Assembly: GCA_036417435.1 (NCBI GenBank)
Contig: CM070899.1
Span: forward strand, 103,604,368-103,668,367
Direction: 5' to 3'
Source of the DNA: Inia geoffrensis
Taxonomy: Eukaryota; Chordata; Mammalia; Artiodactyla; Iniidae
Length of the DNA: 64,000 bases
Shown here: piece after piece, positions 10,958 through 24,944 of the stretch
Numbering within the stretch: position 1 is the first letter of the stretch
Layout of the letters: each line of letters begins with the position of its first letter
Notes under the pieces: generated by a model
Database searches by the model: none
Seen by the model: the letters and a program-made list of their open reading frames with translations, nothing else
Told to the model about the DNA's origin: nothing
Program-made: the position numbers and the translations under genes

Positions 10958-12709
10958 ATGGTGCTTCCAGAAACAGCGAAAACACAAAGTTACAGAGCCT
11001 GGGGCACTTCCACCTATGGTCTTACAGCTTCGGGAAATTCAAAGGGAAAAGATCCAGCCTCGCCAACGTTTGGGGCTGCTCTGTTTACCAGAATCCATAC
11101 TAGGTTACCACGTAAATATCCCAGAAAGCGAAAAATGGATAAGGAAGCTGTGATACGTACGTACAATGGAATGTCACTCAGGAGTGCAATCAATGTCATC
11201 AGGCCCGTCGCGGCAGAATGAGTAGACTTAGGAACGTTGATTCTAAGGGAGGTAAAGGGCACGGAGAAAGAAACTTATGATATCATAAGATATCACTAAC
11301 AGAAGTAAGGTAAACGTGGCTCCGTATGAACATGATTAGAAAACAGAACAGAGTCTCACATTTGGAAAACTAACATATCCGTGCTTCAGGGGAATGCTGA
11401 GTTGGGGTGCTGCATACAACCAGAGATTGAAATTAGCACAGAGACCGTTCCATAAGCCAAATATGTCATAGACAGAACCTACTCCTGGCTCAAAGAAATG
11501 GACTCAGCACCCCGTATTCAACGGATAGGAATATACCTGATAAGTTAGAATCTGAAAACCCAGGTACCGGTATGTCTCCACGAGAGACTCAAGCGTGTGT
11601 AGAGCGGCATAAACACAGCCGTGACAATCCGCTAAACCCCATTATAAAAATAAATTTCGCCAACGAAACACAAAGACGGTGAAAGAGAGAGAAATTCTTA
11701 AATAATGCATTCAGGGCTTGTGATGCAACCTGGATTTGCCACATCTGCACCCACAGCTGGGTGAGACCTAAGGCTGGACACTTGGGGCTGAGAGGATTGA
11801 TGAGGTTCGGTGAGCAAACGAGGATGCTCTGACATAATACTGCATGCTAGCCACTCAAGGGGCCCCAACTCTCCAGCTTGAAGGGATTCTTCCTGCAGGT
11901 AAAACACGCATGGGAAACCGAGAGGACGCTCCACCGCGTGGTCGGGCAACGTTTCTAAAACGCACCTCAGTTTTCCTCCCCTCGTTCTCGGGTTCGCCAT
12001 GCCAGACACCTTAGTAAAATCCTCCCCGCTGGGAGAGACGGGCCCTTGATCTCCTGTCGGGCAGAGTTTGCAATTTCTGCAGAGGATGCACAGGAATAGG
12101 GAGAACCAATGGGAGACTCGCTGGAGGTGTTTAGAGGGGCACATTCAACTCTCAGTCTCCCACCAGGAACAAGAATTGTGCAAAGACTCGGCGTGCCATG
12201 CTGGAAACAGCACAGTGGCTGAAGCCATCCCGCGCTTTGCGGCCAGCTCCCAAGAAAGCGAGTTGAAAAAAGGAGCTCAGGGGCACTGCATTTCACAAAC
12301 CTGCAGACTTATAAAGGACAACTATCGTCCAAAAATATGTTGAGGTAAGGCTGCGAAGAGGACTGGAAAGCGAGGCGCATTTGCAGGAAACACGTTTCGG
12401 GAGGTCGATTGGAATTGCATTTAAAGCATAGGAAAGGAGGCGGAACGTCGACAAAGATGCACTTGGCCAAAAAGGGCGTATGCTTTTGTTCCTGAATATT
12501 CAGGAACAAAAGCATACGCCCTTTTTGGCCAACCGAGCAAGCGTGAAAGGGAAATCCGCGCTACAACGAAGTCTCTCTTCCCACCGGTCAAAAGAGACAT
12601 CTGAAAAATGTGTAAAAACCAGAAAGGCAGCAGAGGCCACGGAGATCGGGGAGCCTTGTTAGGCTGATGGGCGGGACGTAAATGGCCAAGAGCCACTCTG
12701 GAGAATTGA
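10958..12709 (+). repeat. Satellite monomer 7 (1,752 bp)
   Basis: Matches monomer 12 (19710-21451) until the palindrome, which here is the perfect 70-bp form (12463-12532) but is the 60-bp form in monomer 12. The duplicated block therefore ends, or the palindrome changed state, at that point. One base is missing near 12040. Confidence 0.95.
12463..12532. repeat. Palindrome, 70-bp form, perfect
   Basis: Arms of 35 bp with centre TGAATATTCA and no mismatch. It is the only perfect 70-bp copy in the window, so it could be the parent of the mismatched 70-bp copies or their repaired descendant. Confidence 0.94.
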
Positions 12710-14462
12710 ATGGTGCTTCCTGAAACAGCGAAAACACAAAGCTACAGAGCCTGGGGCACTTCCACCTATGGTCTTACAGCTTCGGGAAATTCAAAGGGAA
12801 AAGATCCAGCGTCGCCAACGTTTGGGGCTGCTCTGTTTACCAGAATCCATACTAGGTTACCAGGTAAATATCCCAGAAAGCGAAAAATGGATAAGGAAGC
12901 TGTGATACGTACGTACAATGGAATGTCACTCAGGAGTGCAAACAATGTCATCAGACCCGTCGCAGCATAATGAGTAGACTTAGGAACGATGATTCTAAGG
13001 GAGGTAAAGGGCACGGAGAAAGAAACTTATGATATCATAAGATATCACTAACAGAGGTAAGGTAAACGTAGCTATATATGAACATGATTAGAAAACAGAA
13101 CAGAGTCTCACATTTGGAAAACTAACATATCCGTGCTTCAGGGGAATGCTGAGTTGGGGTGCTGCATACAACCAGAGATTGAAATTAGCACAGAGACCGT
13201 TCCATAAGCCAAATATGTCATAGACAGAACCTACTCCTGGCTCAAAGAAATGGACTCAGCACCCCGTATTCAACGCATAGGAATATACCTGATGAGTCAG
13301 AATCTGAAAACCCAGGTACCGGTATGTCTCCACGAGAGACTCAAGCGTGTGTAGAGCGGCATAAACACAGCCGTGACAATCCGCTAAACCCCATTATAAA
13401 AATAAATTTCGCCAACGAAACACAAAGACGGTGAAAGAGAGAGAATTTCTTAAATAATGCGTTCAGGGCTTGTGATGCAACCTGGATTTGCCACATCTGC
13501 ACCCACAGCTGGGTGAGGCCTTAGGCTGGACACTTGGGGCTGAGAGGATTGATGAGATTCGGTGAGCAAACGAGGATGCTCTGACATAATACTGCATGCT
13601 AGCCACTCAAGGGGCCCCAACTCTCCAGCTTGAAGGGATTCTTCCTGCAGGTAAAACACGCATGGGAAACCGAGAGGACGCTCCACCGCGTGGTCGGGCA
13701 ACGTTTCTAAAACGCACCTCAGTGTTCCTCCCCTCGTTCTCGGGTTCGCGATGCCAGACACCTTAGTAAAAACCTCCCCGCTGGGAGAGTCAGGGCCCCT
13801 GATCTCGTGTCGGGCAGAGTTTGCAATTTCTGCAGAGGTTGCACAGGAATAGGGAGAACCAATGGGAGACTCGCTGGAGGTGTTTAGAGGGGCACATTCA
13901 ACTCTCAGTTTCCCACCAGGAAGAAGAATTGTGCAAAGACTCGGCGTGCCGTGCTGGAACCAGCACAGTGGCTGAAGCCATCCCGCGCTATGCCGTCAGC
14001 TCCCAAGAAAGTGAGTTGAAAAAGGGAGCTCAGGGGCACTGCATTTCACAAACCTGCAGACTTATAAAGGACAACTATCGTCCAAAAATATGTTGAGGTA
14101 AGGCTGCGAAGAGGACTGGAAAGCGAGGCGCATTTGCAGGAAACACGTTTCGGGAGGTCGATTGGAATTGCATTTAAAGCATAGGAAAGGAGGCGGAACG
14201 TCGACAAAGATGCACTTGGCCAAAAAGGGCGTATGCTTTTGTTCCTGAATATTCAGGAAGAAAAGCATACGCCCTTTTTGGCCAACCGAGCAAGCGTGAA
14301 AGGGAAATCCGCGCTACAACGAAGTCTCTCTTCCCACTGGTCAAAAGAGACATCTGAAAAATGTGTAAAAACCAGAAAGGCAGCAGAGGCCACGGAGATC
14401 GGGGAGCCTTGTTAGGCTGATGGGCGGGACGTAAATGGCCAAGAGCCACTCTGGAGAATTGA
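12710..14462 (+). repeat. Satellite monomer 8 (1,753 bp)
   Basis: 70-bp palindrome with the GAAGAAAAG mismatch (14216-14285). Its downstream three quarters are repeated almost exactly by monomer 9. Confidence 0.95.
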
Positions 14463-16215
14463 ATGGTGCTTCCTGAAACAGCGAAAACACAAAGCTACAG
14501 AGCCTGGGGCACTTCCACCTATGGTCTTACAGCTTCGGGAAATTCAAAGGGAAAAGATCCAGCCTCGCCAACGTTTGGGGCTGCTCTGTTTACCAGAATC
14601 CATACTAGGTTACCACGTAAATATCCCAGAAAGCGAAAAATGGATAAGGAAGCTGTGATACGTACGTACAATGGAATGTCACTCAGGAGTGCAATCAATG
14701 TCATCAGACCCATCGCAGCAGAACGAGTAGACTTAGGAACGATGATTCTAAGGGAGGTAAAGGGCACGGAGAAAGAAACTTATGATATCATAAGATATCA
14801 CTAACAGAGGTAAGGTAAACGTAGCTATATATGAACATGATTAGAAAACAGAACAGAGTCTCACATTTGGAAAACTAACATATCCGTGCTTCAGGGGAAT
14901 GCTGAGTTGGGGTGCTGCATACAACCAGAGATTGAAATTAGCACAGAGACCGTTCCATAAGCCAAATATGTCATAGACAGAACCTACTCCTGGCTCAAAG
15001 AAATGGACTCAGCACCCCGTATTCAACGCATAGGAATATACCTGATGAGTCAGAATCTGAAAACCCAGGTACCGGTATGTCTCCACGAGAGACTCAAGCG
15101 TGTGTAGAGCGGCATAAACACAGCCGTGACAATCCGCTAAACCCCATTATAAAAATAAATTTCGCCAACGAAACACAAAGACGGTGAAAGAGAGAGAATT
15201 TCTTAAATAATGCGTTCAGGGCTTGTGATGCAACCTGGATTTGCCACATCTGCACCCACAGCTGGGTGAGGCCTTAGGCTGGACACTTGGGGCTGAGAGG
15301 ATTGATGAGGTTCGGTGAGCAAACGAGGATGCTCTGACATAATACTGCATGCTAGCCACTCAAGGGGCCCCAACTCTCCAGCTTGAAGGGATTCTTCCTG
15401 CAGGTAAAACACGCATGGGAAACCGAGAGGACGCTCCACCGCGTGGTCGGGCAACGTTTCTAAAACGCACCTCAGTGTTCCTCCCCTCGTTCTCGGGTTC
15501 GCGATGCCAGACACCTTAGTAAAAACCTCCCCGCTGGGAGAGTCAGGGCCCCTGATCTCGTGTCGGGCAGAGTTTGCAATTTCTGCAGAGGTTGCACAGG
15601 AATAGGGAGAACCAATGGGAGACTCGCTGGAGGTGTTTAGAGGGGCACATTCAACTCTCAGTTTCCCACCAGGAAGAAGAATTGTGCAAAGACTCGGCGT
15701 GCCGTGCTGGAACCAGCACAGTGGCTGAAGCCATCCCGCGCTATGCCGTCAGCTCCCAAGAAAGTGAGTTGAAAAAGGGAGCTCAGGGGCACTGCATTTC
15801 ACAAACCTGCAGACTTATAAAGGACAACTATCGTCCAAAAATATGTTGAGGTAAGGCTGTGAAGAGGACTGGAAAGCGAGGCGCATTTGCAGGAAACACG
15901 TTTCGGGAGGTCGATTGGAATTGCATTTAAAGCATAGGAAAGGAGGCGGAACGTCGACAAAGATGCACTTGGCCAAAAAGGGCGTATGCTTTTGTTCCTG
16001 AATATTCAGGAAGAAAAGCATACGCCCTTTTTGGCCAACCGAGCAAGCGTGAAAGGGAAATCCGCGCTACAACGAAGTCTCTCTTCCCACTGGTCAAAAG
16101 AGACATCTGAAAAATGTGTAAAAACCAGAAAGGCAGCAGAGGCCACGGAGATCGGGGAGCCTTGTTAGGCTGATGGGCGGGACGTAAATGGCCAAGAGCC
16201 ACTCTGGAGAATTGA
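14463..16215 (+). repeat. Satellite monomer 9 (1,753 bp)
   Basis: 70-bp mismatched palindrome at 15969-16038. From about 13,068 to about 16,560 the sequence is a tandem pair with period 1,753, the most recent-looking single-monomer duplication in the array. Confidence 0.95.
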
Positions 16216-17966
16216 ATGGTGCTTCCTGAAACAGCGAAAACACAAAGCTACAGAGCCTGGGGCACTTCCACCTATGGTCTTACAGCTTCGGGAAATTCAA
16301 AGGGAAAAGATCCAGCCTCGCCAACGTTTGGGGCTGCTCTGTTTACCAGAATCCATACTAGGTTACCACGTAAATATCCCAGAAAGCGAAAAATGGATAA
16401 GGAAGCTGTGATACGTACGTACAATGGAATGTCACTCAGGAGTGCAATCAATGTCATCAGACCCATCGCAGCAGAACGAGTAGACTTAGGAACGATGATT
16501 CTAAGGGAGGTAAAGGGCACGGAGAAAGAAACTTATGATATCATAAGATATCACTAACAGAGGTAAGGTAAACGTGGCTACGTATGAACATGATTAGAAA
16601 ACAGAACAGAGTCTCACATTTGGAAAACTAACATATCTGTGCTTCAGGGGAATGCTGAGTTGGGGTGCTGCATACAACCAGAGATTGAAATTAGCACAGA
16701 GACCGTTCCATAAGCCAAATATGTCATAGACAGAACCTACTCCTGGCTCAAAGAAATGGACTCAGCACCCCGTATTCAACGCATAGGAATATACCTGATG
16801 AGTCAGAATCTGAAAACCCAGGTACCGGTATGTCTCCACGAGAGGCTCAAGCGTGTGTAGAGCGGCATAAACACAGCCGTGACAATCCGCTAAACCCCAT
16901 TATAAAAATAAATTTCGCCAACGAAACACAAAGACGGTGAAAGAGAATTTCTTAAATAATGCGTTCAGGGCTTGTGATGCAACCTGGATTTGCCACATCT
17001 GCACCCACAGCTGGGTGAGACCTAAGGCTGGACACTTGGGGCTGAGAGGATTGATGAGGTTCGGTGAGCAAACGAGGATGCTCTGACATAATACTGCATG
17101 CTAGCCACTCAAGGGGCCCCAACTCTCCAGCTTGAAGGGATTCTTCCTGCAGGTAAAACATGCATGGGAAACCGAGAGGACGCTCCACCGCGTGGTCGGG
17201 CAACGTTTCTAAAACGCACCTCAGTTTTCCTCCCCTCGTTCTCGGGTTCGCCATGCCAGACACCTTAGTAAACACCTCCCCGCTGGGAGAGTCAGGGCCC
17301 TTGATCTCCTGTCGGGCAGAGTTTGCAATTTCGGCAGAGGATGCACAGGAATAGGGAGAACCAATGGGAGACTCGCTGGAGGTGTTTAGAGGGGCACATT
17401 CAACTCTCAGTTTCCCACCAGGAAGAAGAATTGTGCAAAGACTCGGCGTGCCGTGCTGGAACCAGCACAGTGGCTGAAGCCATCCCGCGCTTTGCGGCCA
17501 GCTCCCAAGAAAGCGAGTTGAAAAAAGGAGCTCAGGGGCACTGCATTTCACAAACCTGCAGACTTATAAAGGGCAACTATCGTCCAAAAATTTGTTGAGG
17601 TAAGGCTGCGAAGAGGACTGGAAAGCGAGGCGCATTTGCAGGAAACGCGTTTCGGGAGGTCGATTGGAATTGCATTTAAAGGATAGGAAAGGAGGCGGAA
17701 CGTCGACAAAGATGCACTTGGCCAAAAAGGGCGTATGCTTTTGTTCCTGAATATATTCAGGAACAAAAGCATACGCCCTTTTTGGCCAACCGAGCAAGCG
17801 TGAAAGGGAAATCCGCGCTACGACGAAGTCTCTCTTCCCACCAGTCAAAAGAGACATCTGAAAAATGTGTAAAAACCAGAAAGGCAGCAGAGGCCACGGA
17901 GATCAGGGAACCTTGTTAGGCTGATGGGCGGGACGTAAATGGCCAAGAGCCACTCTGGAGAATTGA
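16216..17966 (+). repeat. Satellite monomer 10 (1,751 bp)
   Basis: 72-bp palindrome at 17718-17789; lacks GAGA. Copy of monomer 5. Confidence 0.95.
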
Positions 17967-19709
17967 ATGGTGCTTCCTGAAACAGCGAAAACACAAAGCT
18001 ACAGAGCCTGGGGCACTTCCACCTATGGTCTTACAGCTTCGGGAAATTCAAAGGGAAAAGATCCAGCCTCGCCAACGTTTGGGGCTGCTCTGTTTACCAG
18101 AATCCATACTAGGTTACCACGTAAATATCCCAGAAAGCGAAAAATGGATAAGGAAGCTGTGATACGTACGTACAATGGAATGTCACTCAGGAGTGCAATC
18201 AATGTCATCAGACCCGTCGCAGCAGAACGAGTAGACTTAGGAATGATGATTCTAAGGGAGGTAAAGGGCACGGAGAAAGAAACTTATGAGATCATAAGAT
18301 ATCACTAACAGAGGTAAGGTAAACGTGGCTACGTATGAACATGATTAGAAAACAGAACAGAGTCTCACATTTGGAAAACTAACATATCCGTGCTTCAGGG
18401 GAATGCTGAGTTGGGGTGCTGCATACAACCAGAGATTGAAATTAGCACAGAGACCGTTCCATAAGCCAAATATGTCATAGACAGAACCTACTCCTGGCTC
18501 AAAGAAATTGACTCAGCACCCCGTATTCAACGCATAGGAATATACCTGATGAGTCAGAATCTGAAAACCCAGGTACCGGTATGTCTCCACGAGAGACTCA
18601 AGCGTGTGTAGAGCGGCATAAACACAGCCGTGACAATCCGCTAAACCCCATTATAAAAATAAATTTCGCCAACGAAACACAAAGACGGTGAAAGAGAGAG
18701 AATTTCTTAAATAATGCGTTCAGGGCTTGTGATGCAACCTGGATTTGCCACATCTGCACCCACAGCTGGGTGAGGCCTAAGGCTGGACACTTGGGGCTGA
18801 GAGGATTGATGAGGTTCGGTGAGCAAACGAGGATGCTCTGACATAATGCTGCATGCTAGCCACTCAAGGGGCCCCAACTCTCCAGCTTGAAGGGATTCTT
18901 CCTGCAGGTAAAACACGCATGGGAAACCGAGAGGACGCTCCACCGCGTGGTCGGGCAACGTTTCTAAAACGCACCTCAGTTTTCCTCCCCTCGTTCTCGG
19001 GTTCGCCATGCCAGACACCTTACTGAAATCCTCCCCGCTGGGAGAGTCAGGGCCCTTGATCTCCTGTCGGGCAGAGTTTGCAATTTCTGCAGAGGATGCA
19101 CAGGAATAGGGAGAACCAATGGGAGACTCGCTGGAGGTGTTTAGAGGGGCACATTCAACTCTCAGTTTCCCACCAGGAAGAAGAATTGTGCAAAGACTCG
19201 GCGTGCCGTGCTGGAAACAGCACAGTGGCTGAAGCCATCCCGCGCTTTGCGGCCAGCTCCCAAGAAAGCGAGTTGAAAAAAGGAGCTCAGGGGCACTGCA
19301 TTTCACAAACCTGCAGACTTATAAAGGACAACTATCGTCCAAAAATATGTTGAGGTAAGGCTGCGAAGAGGACTGGAAAGCGAGGCGCATTTGCAGGAAA
19401 CACGTTTCGGGAGGTCGATTGGAATTGCATTTAAAGCATAGGAAAGGAGGCGGAACGTCGACAAAGATGCACTTGGCCAAAAAGGGCGTATGCTTTTGTT
19501 CCTGAACAAAAGCATACGCCCTTTTTGGCCAACCGAGCAAGCGTGAAAGGGAAATCCGCGCTACGACGAAGTCTCTCTTCCCACCGGTCAAAAGAGACAT
19601 CTGAAAAATGTGTAAAAACCAGAAAGGCAGCAGAGGCCACGGAGATCGGGGAGCCTTGTTAGGCTGATGGGCGGGACGTAAATGGCCAAGAGCCACTCTG
19701 GAGAATTGA
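17967..19709 (+). repeat. Satellite monomer 11 (1,743 bp)
   Basis: 60-bp palindrome at 19473-19532 and the TTACTGAAATCC subtype marker near 19020. Copy of monomer 6. Confidence 0.95.
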
Positions 19710-21451
19710 ATGGTGCTTCCAGAAACAGCGAAAACACAAAGTTACAGAGCCTGGGGCACTTCCACCTATGGTCTTACAGCTTCGGGAAATTCAAAGGGAA
19801 AAGATCCAGCCTCGCCAACGTTTGGGGCTGCTCTGTTTACCAGAATCCATACTAGGTTACCACGTAAATATCCCAGAAAGCGAAAAATGGATAAGGAAGC
19901 TGTGATACGTACGTACAATGGAATGTCACTCAGGAGTGCAATCAATGTCATCAGGCCCGTCGCGGCAGAATGAGTAGACTTAGGAACGTTGATTCTAAGG
20001 GAGGTAAAGGGCACGGAGAAAGAAACTTATGATATCATAAGATATCACTAACAGAAGTAAGGTAAACGTGGCTCCGTATGAACATGATTAGAAAACAGAA
20101 CAGAGTCTCACATTTGGAAAACTAACATATCCGTGCTTCAGGGGAATGCTGAGTTGGGGTGCTGCATACAACCAGAGATTGAAATTAGCACAGAGACCGT
20201 TCCATAAGCCAAATATGTCATAGACAGAACCTACTCCTGGCTCAAAGAAATGGACTCAGCACCCCGTATTCAACGGATAGGAATATACCTGATAAGTTAG
20301 AATCTGAAAACCCAGGTACCGGTATGTCTCCACGAGAGACTCAAGCGTGTGTAGAGCGGCATAAACACAGCCGTGACAATCCGCTAAACCCCATTATAAA
20401 AATAAATTTCGCCAACGAAACACAAAGACGGTGAAAGAGAGAGAAATTCTTAAATAATGCATTCAGGGCTTGTGATGCAACCTGGATTTGCCACATCTGC
20501 ACCCACAGCTGGGTGAGACATAAGGCTGGACACTTGGGGCTGAGAGGATTGATGAGGTTCGGTGAGCAAACGAGGATGCTCTGACATAATACTGCATGCT
20601 AGCCACTCAAGGGGCCCCAACTCTCCAGCTTGAAGGGATTCTTCCTGCAGGTAAAACACGCATGGGAAACCGAGAGGACGCTCCACCGCGTGGTCGGGCA
20701 ACGTTTCTAAAACGCACCTCAGTTTTCCTCCCCTCGTTCTCGGGTTCGCCATGCCAGACACCTTAGTAAAATCCTCCCCGCTGGGAGAGTCGGGCCCTTG
20801 ATCTCCTGTCGGGCAGAGTTTGCAATTTCTGCAGAGGATGCACAGGAATAGGGAGAACCAATGGGAGACTCGCTGGAGGTGTTTAGAGGGGCACATTCAA
20901 CTCTCAGTCTCCCACCAGGAACAAGAATTGTGCAAAGACTCGGCGTACCGTGCTGGAAACAGCACAGTGGCTGAAGCCATCCCGCGCTTTGCGGCCAGCT
21001 CCCAAGAAAGCGAGTTGAAAAAAGGAGCTCAGGGGCACTGCATTTCACAAACCTGCAGACTTATAAAGGACAACTATCGTCCAAAAATATGTTGAGGTAA
21101 GGCTGCGAAGAGGACTGGAAAGCGAGGCGCATTTGCAGGAAACACGTTTCGGGAGGTCGATTGGAATTGCATTTAAAGCATAGGAAAGGAGGCGGAAGGT
21201 CGACAAAGATGCACTTGGCCAAAAAGGGCGTATGCTTTTGTTCCTGAACAAAAGCATACGCCCTTTTTGGCCAACCGAGCAAGCGTGAAAGGGAAATCCG
21301 CGCTACGACGAAGTCTCTCTTCCCACCGGTCAAAAGAGACATCTGAAAAATGTGTAAAAACCAGAAAGGCAGCAGAGGCCACGGAGATCGGGGAACCTTG
21401 TTAGGCTGATGGGCGGGACGTAAATGGCCAAGAGCCACTCTGGAGAATTGA
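19710..21451 (+). repeat. Satellite monomer 12 (1,742 bp)
   Basis: 60-bp palindrome at 21215-21274. It is a join: its first part copies monomer 7 and its last part matches the partial monomer at the window start. Confidence 0.95.
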
Positions 21452-23202
21452 ATGGTGCTTCCTGAAACAGCGAAAACACAAAGCTAGAGAGCCTGGGGCA
21501 CTTCCACCTATGGTCTTACAGCTTCGGGAAATTCAAAGGGAAAAGATCCAGCCTCGCCAACGTTTGGGGCTGCTCTGTTTACCAGAATACATACTAGGTT
21601 ACCACGTAAATATCCCAGAAAGCGAAAAATGGATAAGGAAGCTGTGATACGTACGTACAATGGAATGTCACTCAGGAGTGCAATCAATGTCATCAGGTCC
21701 GTCGCAGCATAATGAGTAGACTTAGGAACGATGATTCTAAGGGAGGTAAAGGGCACGGAGAAAGAAACTTATGATATCATAAGATATCACTAACAGAGGT
21801 AAGGTAAACGTGGCTACGTATGAACATGATTAGAAAACAGAACAGAGTCTCACATTTGGAAAACTAACATATCCGTGCTTCAGGGGAATGCTGAGTTGGG
21901 GTGCTGCATACAACCAGAGATTGAAATTAGCACAGAGACCGTTCCATAAGCCAAATATGTCATAGACAGAACCTACTCCTGGCTCAAAGAAATGGACCCA
22001 GCACCCCATATTCAACGCATAGGAATATACCTGATGAGTCAGAATCTGAAAACCCAGGTACCGGTATGTCTCCACGAGAGGCTCAAGCGTGTGTAGAGCG
22101 GCATAAACACAGCCGTGACAATCCGCTAAACCCCATTATAAAAATAAATTTCGCCCACGAAACACAAAGACGGTGAAAGAGAATTTCTTAAATAATGCGT
22201 TCAGGGCTTGTGATGCAACCTGGATTTGCCACATCTGCACCCACAGCTGGGTGAGACCTAAGGCTGGACACTTGGGGCTGAGAGGATTGATGAGGTTCGG
22301 TGAGCAAACGAGGATGCTCTGACATAATACTGCATGCTAGCCACTCAAGGGGCCCCAACTCTCCAGCTTGAAGGGATTCTTCCTGCAGGTAAAACATGCA
22401 TGGAAAACCGAGAGGACGCTCCACCGCGTGGTCGGGCAACGTTTCTAAAACGCACCTCAGTTTTCCTCCCCTCGTTCTCGGGTTCGCCATGCCAGACACC
22501 TTAGTAAACACCTCCCCGCTGGGAGAGTCAGGGCCCTTGATCTCCTGTCGGGCAGAGTTTTCAATTTCGGCAGAGGATGCACAGGAATAGGGAGAACCAA
22601 TGGGAGACTCGCTGGAGGTGTTTAGAGGGGCACATTCAACTCTCAGTTTCCCACCAGGAAGAAGAATTGTGCAAAGACTCGGCGTGCCGTGCTGGAACCA
22701 GCACAGTGGCTGAAGCCATCCCGCGCTTTGCGGCCAGCTCCCAAGAAAGCGAGTTGAAAAAAGGAGCTCAGGGGCACTGCATTTCACAAACCTGCAGACC
22801 TATAAAGGACAACTATCGTCCAAAAATATGTTGAGGTAAGGCTGCGAAGAGGACTGGAAAGCGAGGCGCATTTGCAGGAAACACGTTTCGGGAGGTCGAT
22901 TGGAATTGCATTTAAAGCATAGGAAAGGAGGCGGAACGTCGACAAAGATGCACTTGGCCAAAAAGGGCGTATGCTTTTGTTCCTGAATATATTCAGGAAC
23001 AAAAGCATACGCCCTTTTTGGCCAACCGAGCAAGCGTGAAAGGGAAATCCGCGCTACGACGAAGTCTCTCTTCCCACCGGTCAAAAGAGATATCTGAAAA
23101 ATGTGTAAAAACCAGAAAGGCAGCAGAGGCCACGGAGATCGGGGAGCCTTGTTAGGCTGATGGGTGGGACGTAAATGGCCAAGAGCCACTCTGGAGAATT
23201 GA
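21452..23202 (+). repeat. Satellite monomer 13 (1,751 bp)
   Basis: 72-bp palindrome at 22954-23025; lacks GAGA. Copy of monomer 1 at offset 20,988. Confidence 0.95.
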
Positions 23203-24944
23203 ATGGTGCTTCCTGAAACAGCGAAAACACAAAGTTACAGAGCCTGGGGCACTTCCACCTATGGTCTTACAGCTTCGGGAAATTCAAAGGGAAAAGATCC
23301 AGCGTCGCCAACGTTTGGGGCTGCTCTGTTTACCAGAATCCATACTAGGTTACCACGTAAATATCCCAGAAAGCGAAAAATGGATAAGGAAGCTGTGATA
23401 CGTACGTACAATGGAATGTCACTCAGGAGTGCAATCAATGTCATCAGGTCCGTCGCAGCATAATGAGTAGACTTAGGAACGATGATTCTAAGGGAGGTAA
23501 AGGGCACGGAGAAAGAAACTTATGATATCATAAGATATCACTAACAGAGGTAAGGTAAACGTGGCTACGTATGAACATGATTAGAAAACAGAACAGAGTC
23601 TCACATTTGGAAAACTAACATATCCGTGCTTCAGGGGAATGCTGAGTTGGGGTGCTGCATACAACCAGAGATTGAAATTAGCACAGAGACCGTTCCATAA
23701 GCCAAATATGTCATAGACAGAACCTACTCCTGGCTCAAAGAAATGGACCCAGCACCCCATATTCAACGCATAGGAATATACCTGATGAGTCAGAATCTGA
23801 AAACCCAGGTACCGGTATGTCTCCACGAGAGACTCAAGCGTGTGTAGAGCGGCATAAACACAGCCGTGACAATCCGCTAAACCCCATTATAAAAATAAAT
23901 TTCGCCAACGAAACACAAAGACGGTGAAAGAGATAGAATTTCTTAAATAATGCGTTCAGGGCTTGTGATGCAACCTGGATTTGCCACATCTGCACCCACA
24001 GCTGGGTGAGACCTAAGGCTGGACACTTGGGGCTGAGAGGATTGATGAGGTTCGGTGAGCAAACGAGGATGCTCTGACATAATACTGCATGCTAGCCACT
24101 CAAGGGGCCCCAACTCTCCAGCTTGAAGGGATTCTTCCTGCAGGTAAAACACGCATGGGAAACCGAGAGGACGCTCCACCGCGTGGTCGGGCAACGTTTC
24201 TAAAACGCACCTCAGTTTTCCTCCCCTCGTTCTCGGGTTCGCCATGCCAGACACCTTAGTAAAATCCTCCCCGCTGGGAGAGTCGGGCCCTTGATCTCCT
24301 GTCGGGCAGAGTTTGCAATTTCTGCAGAGGATGCACAGGAATAGGGAGAACCAATGGGAGACTCGCTGGAGGTGTTTAGAGGGGCACATTCAACTCTCAG
24401 TTTCCCACCAGGAAGAAGAATTGTGCAAAGACTCGGCGTGCCGTGCTGGAAACAGCACAGTGGCTGAAGCCATCCCGCGCTTTGCGGCCAGCTCCCAAGA
24501 AAGCGAGTTGAAAAAAGGAGCTCAGGGGCACTGCATTTCACAAACCTGCAGACTTATAAAGGACAACTATCGTCCAAAAATATGTTGAGGTAAGGCTGCG
24601 AAGAGGACTGGAAAGCGAGGCGCATTTGCAGGAAACACGTTTCGGGAGGTCGATTGGAATTGCATTTAAAGCATAGGAAAGGAGGCGGAACGTCGACAAA
24701 GATGCACTTGGCCAAAAAGGGCGTATGCTTTTGTTCCTGAACAAAAGCATACGCCCTTTTTGGCCAACCGAGCAAGCGTGAAAGGGAAATCCGCGCTACG
24801 ACGAAGTCTCTCTTCCCACCGGTCAAAAGAGACATCTGAAAAATGTGTAAAAACCAGAAAGGCAGCAGAGGCCACGGAGATCGGGGAGCCTTGTTAGGCT
24901 GATGGGCGGGACGTAAATAGCCAAGAGCCACTCTGGAGAATTGA
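23203..24944 (+). repeat. Satellite monomer 14 (1,742 bp)
   Basis: 60-bp palindrome at 24708-24767. Copy of monomer 2, with a few private changes (for example AGCGTCGCC near 23300 and AGAGATAGAA near 23930). Confidence 0.95.
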
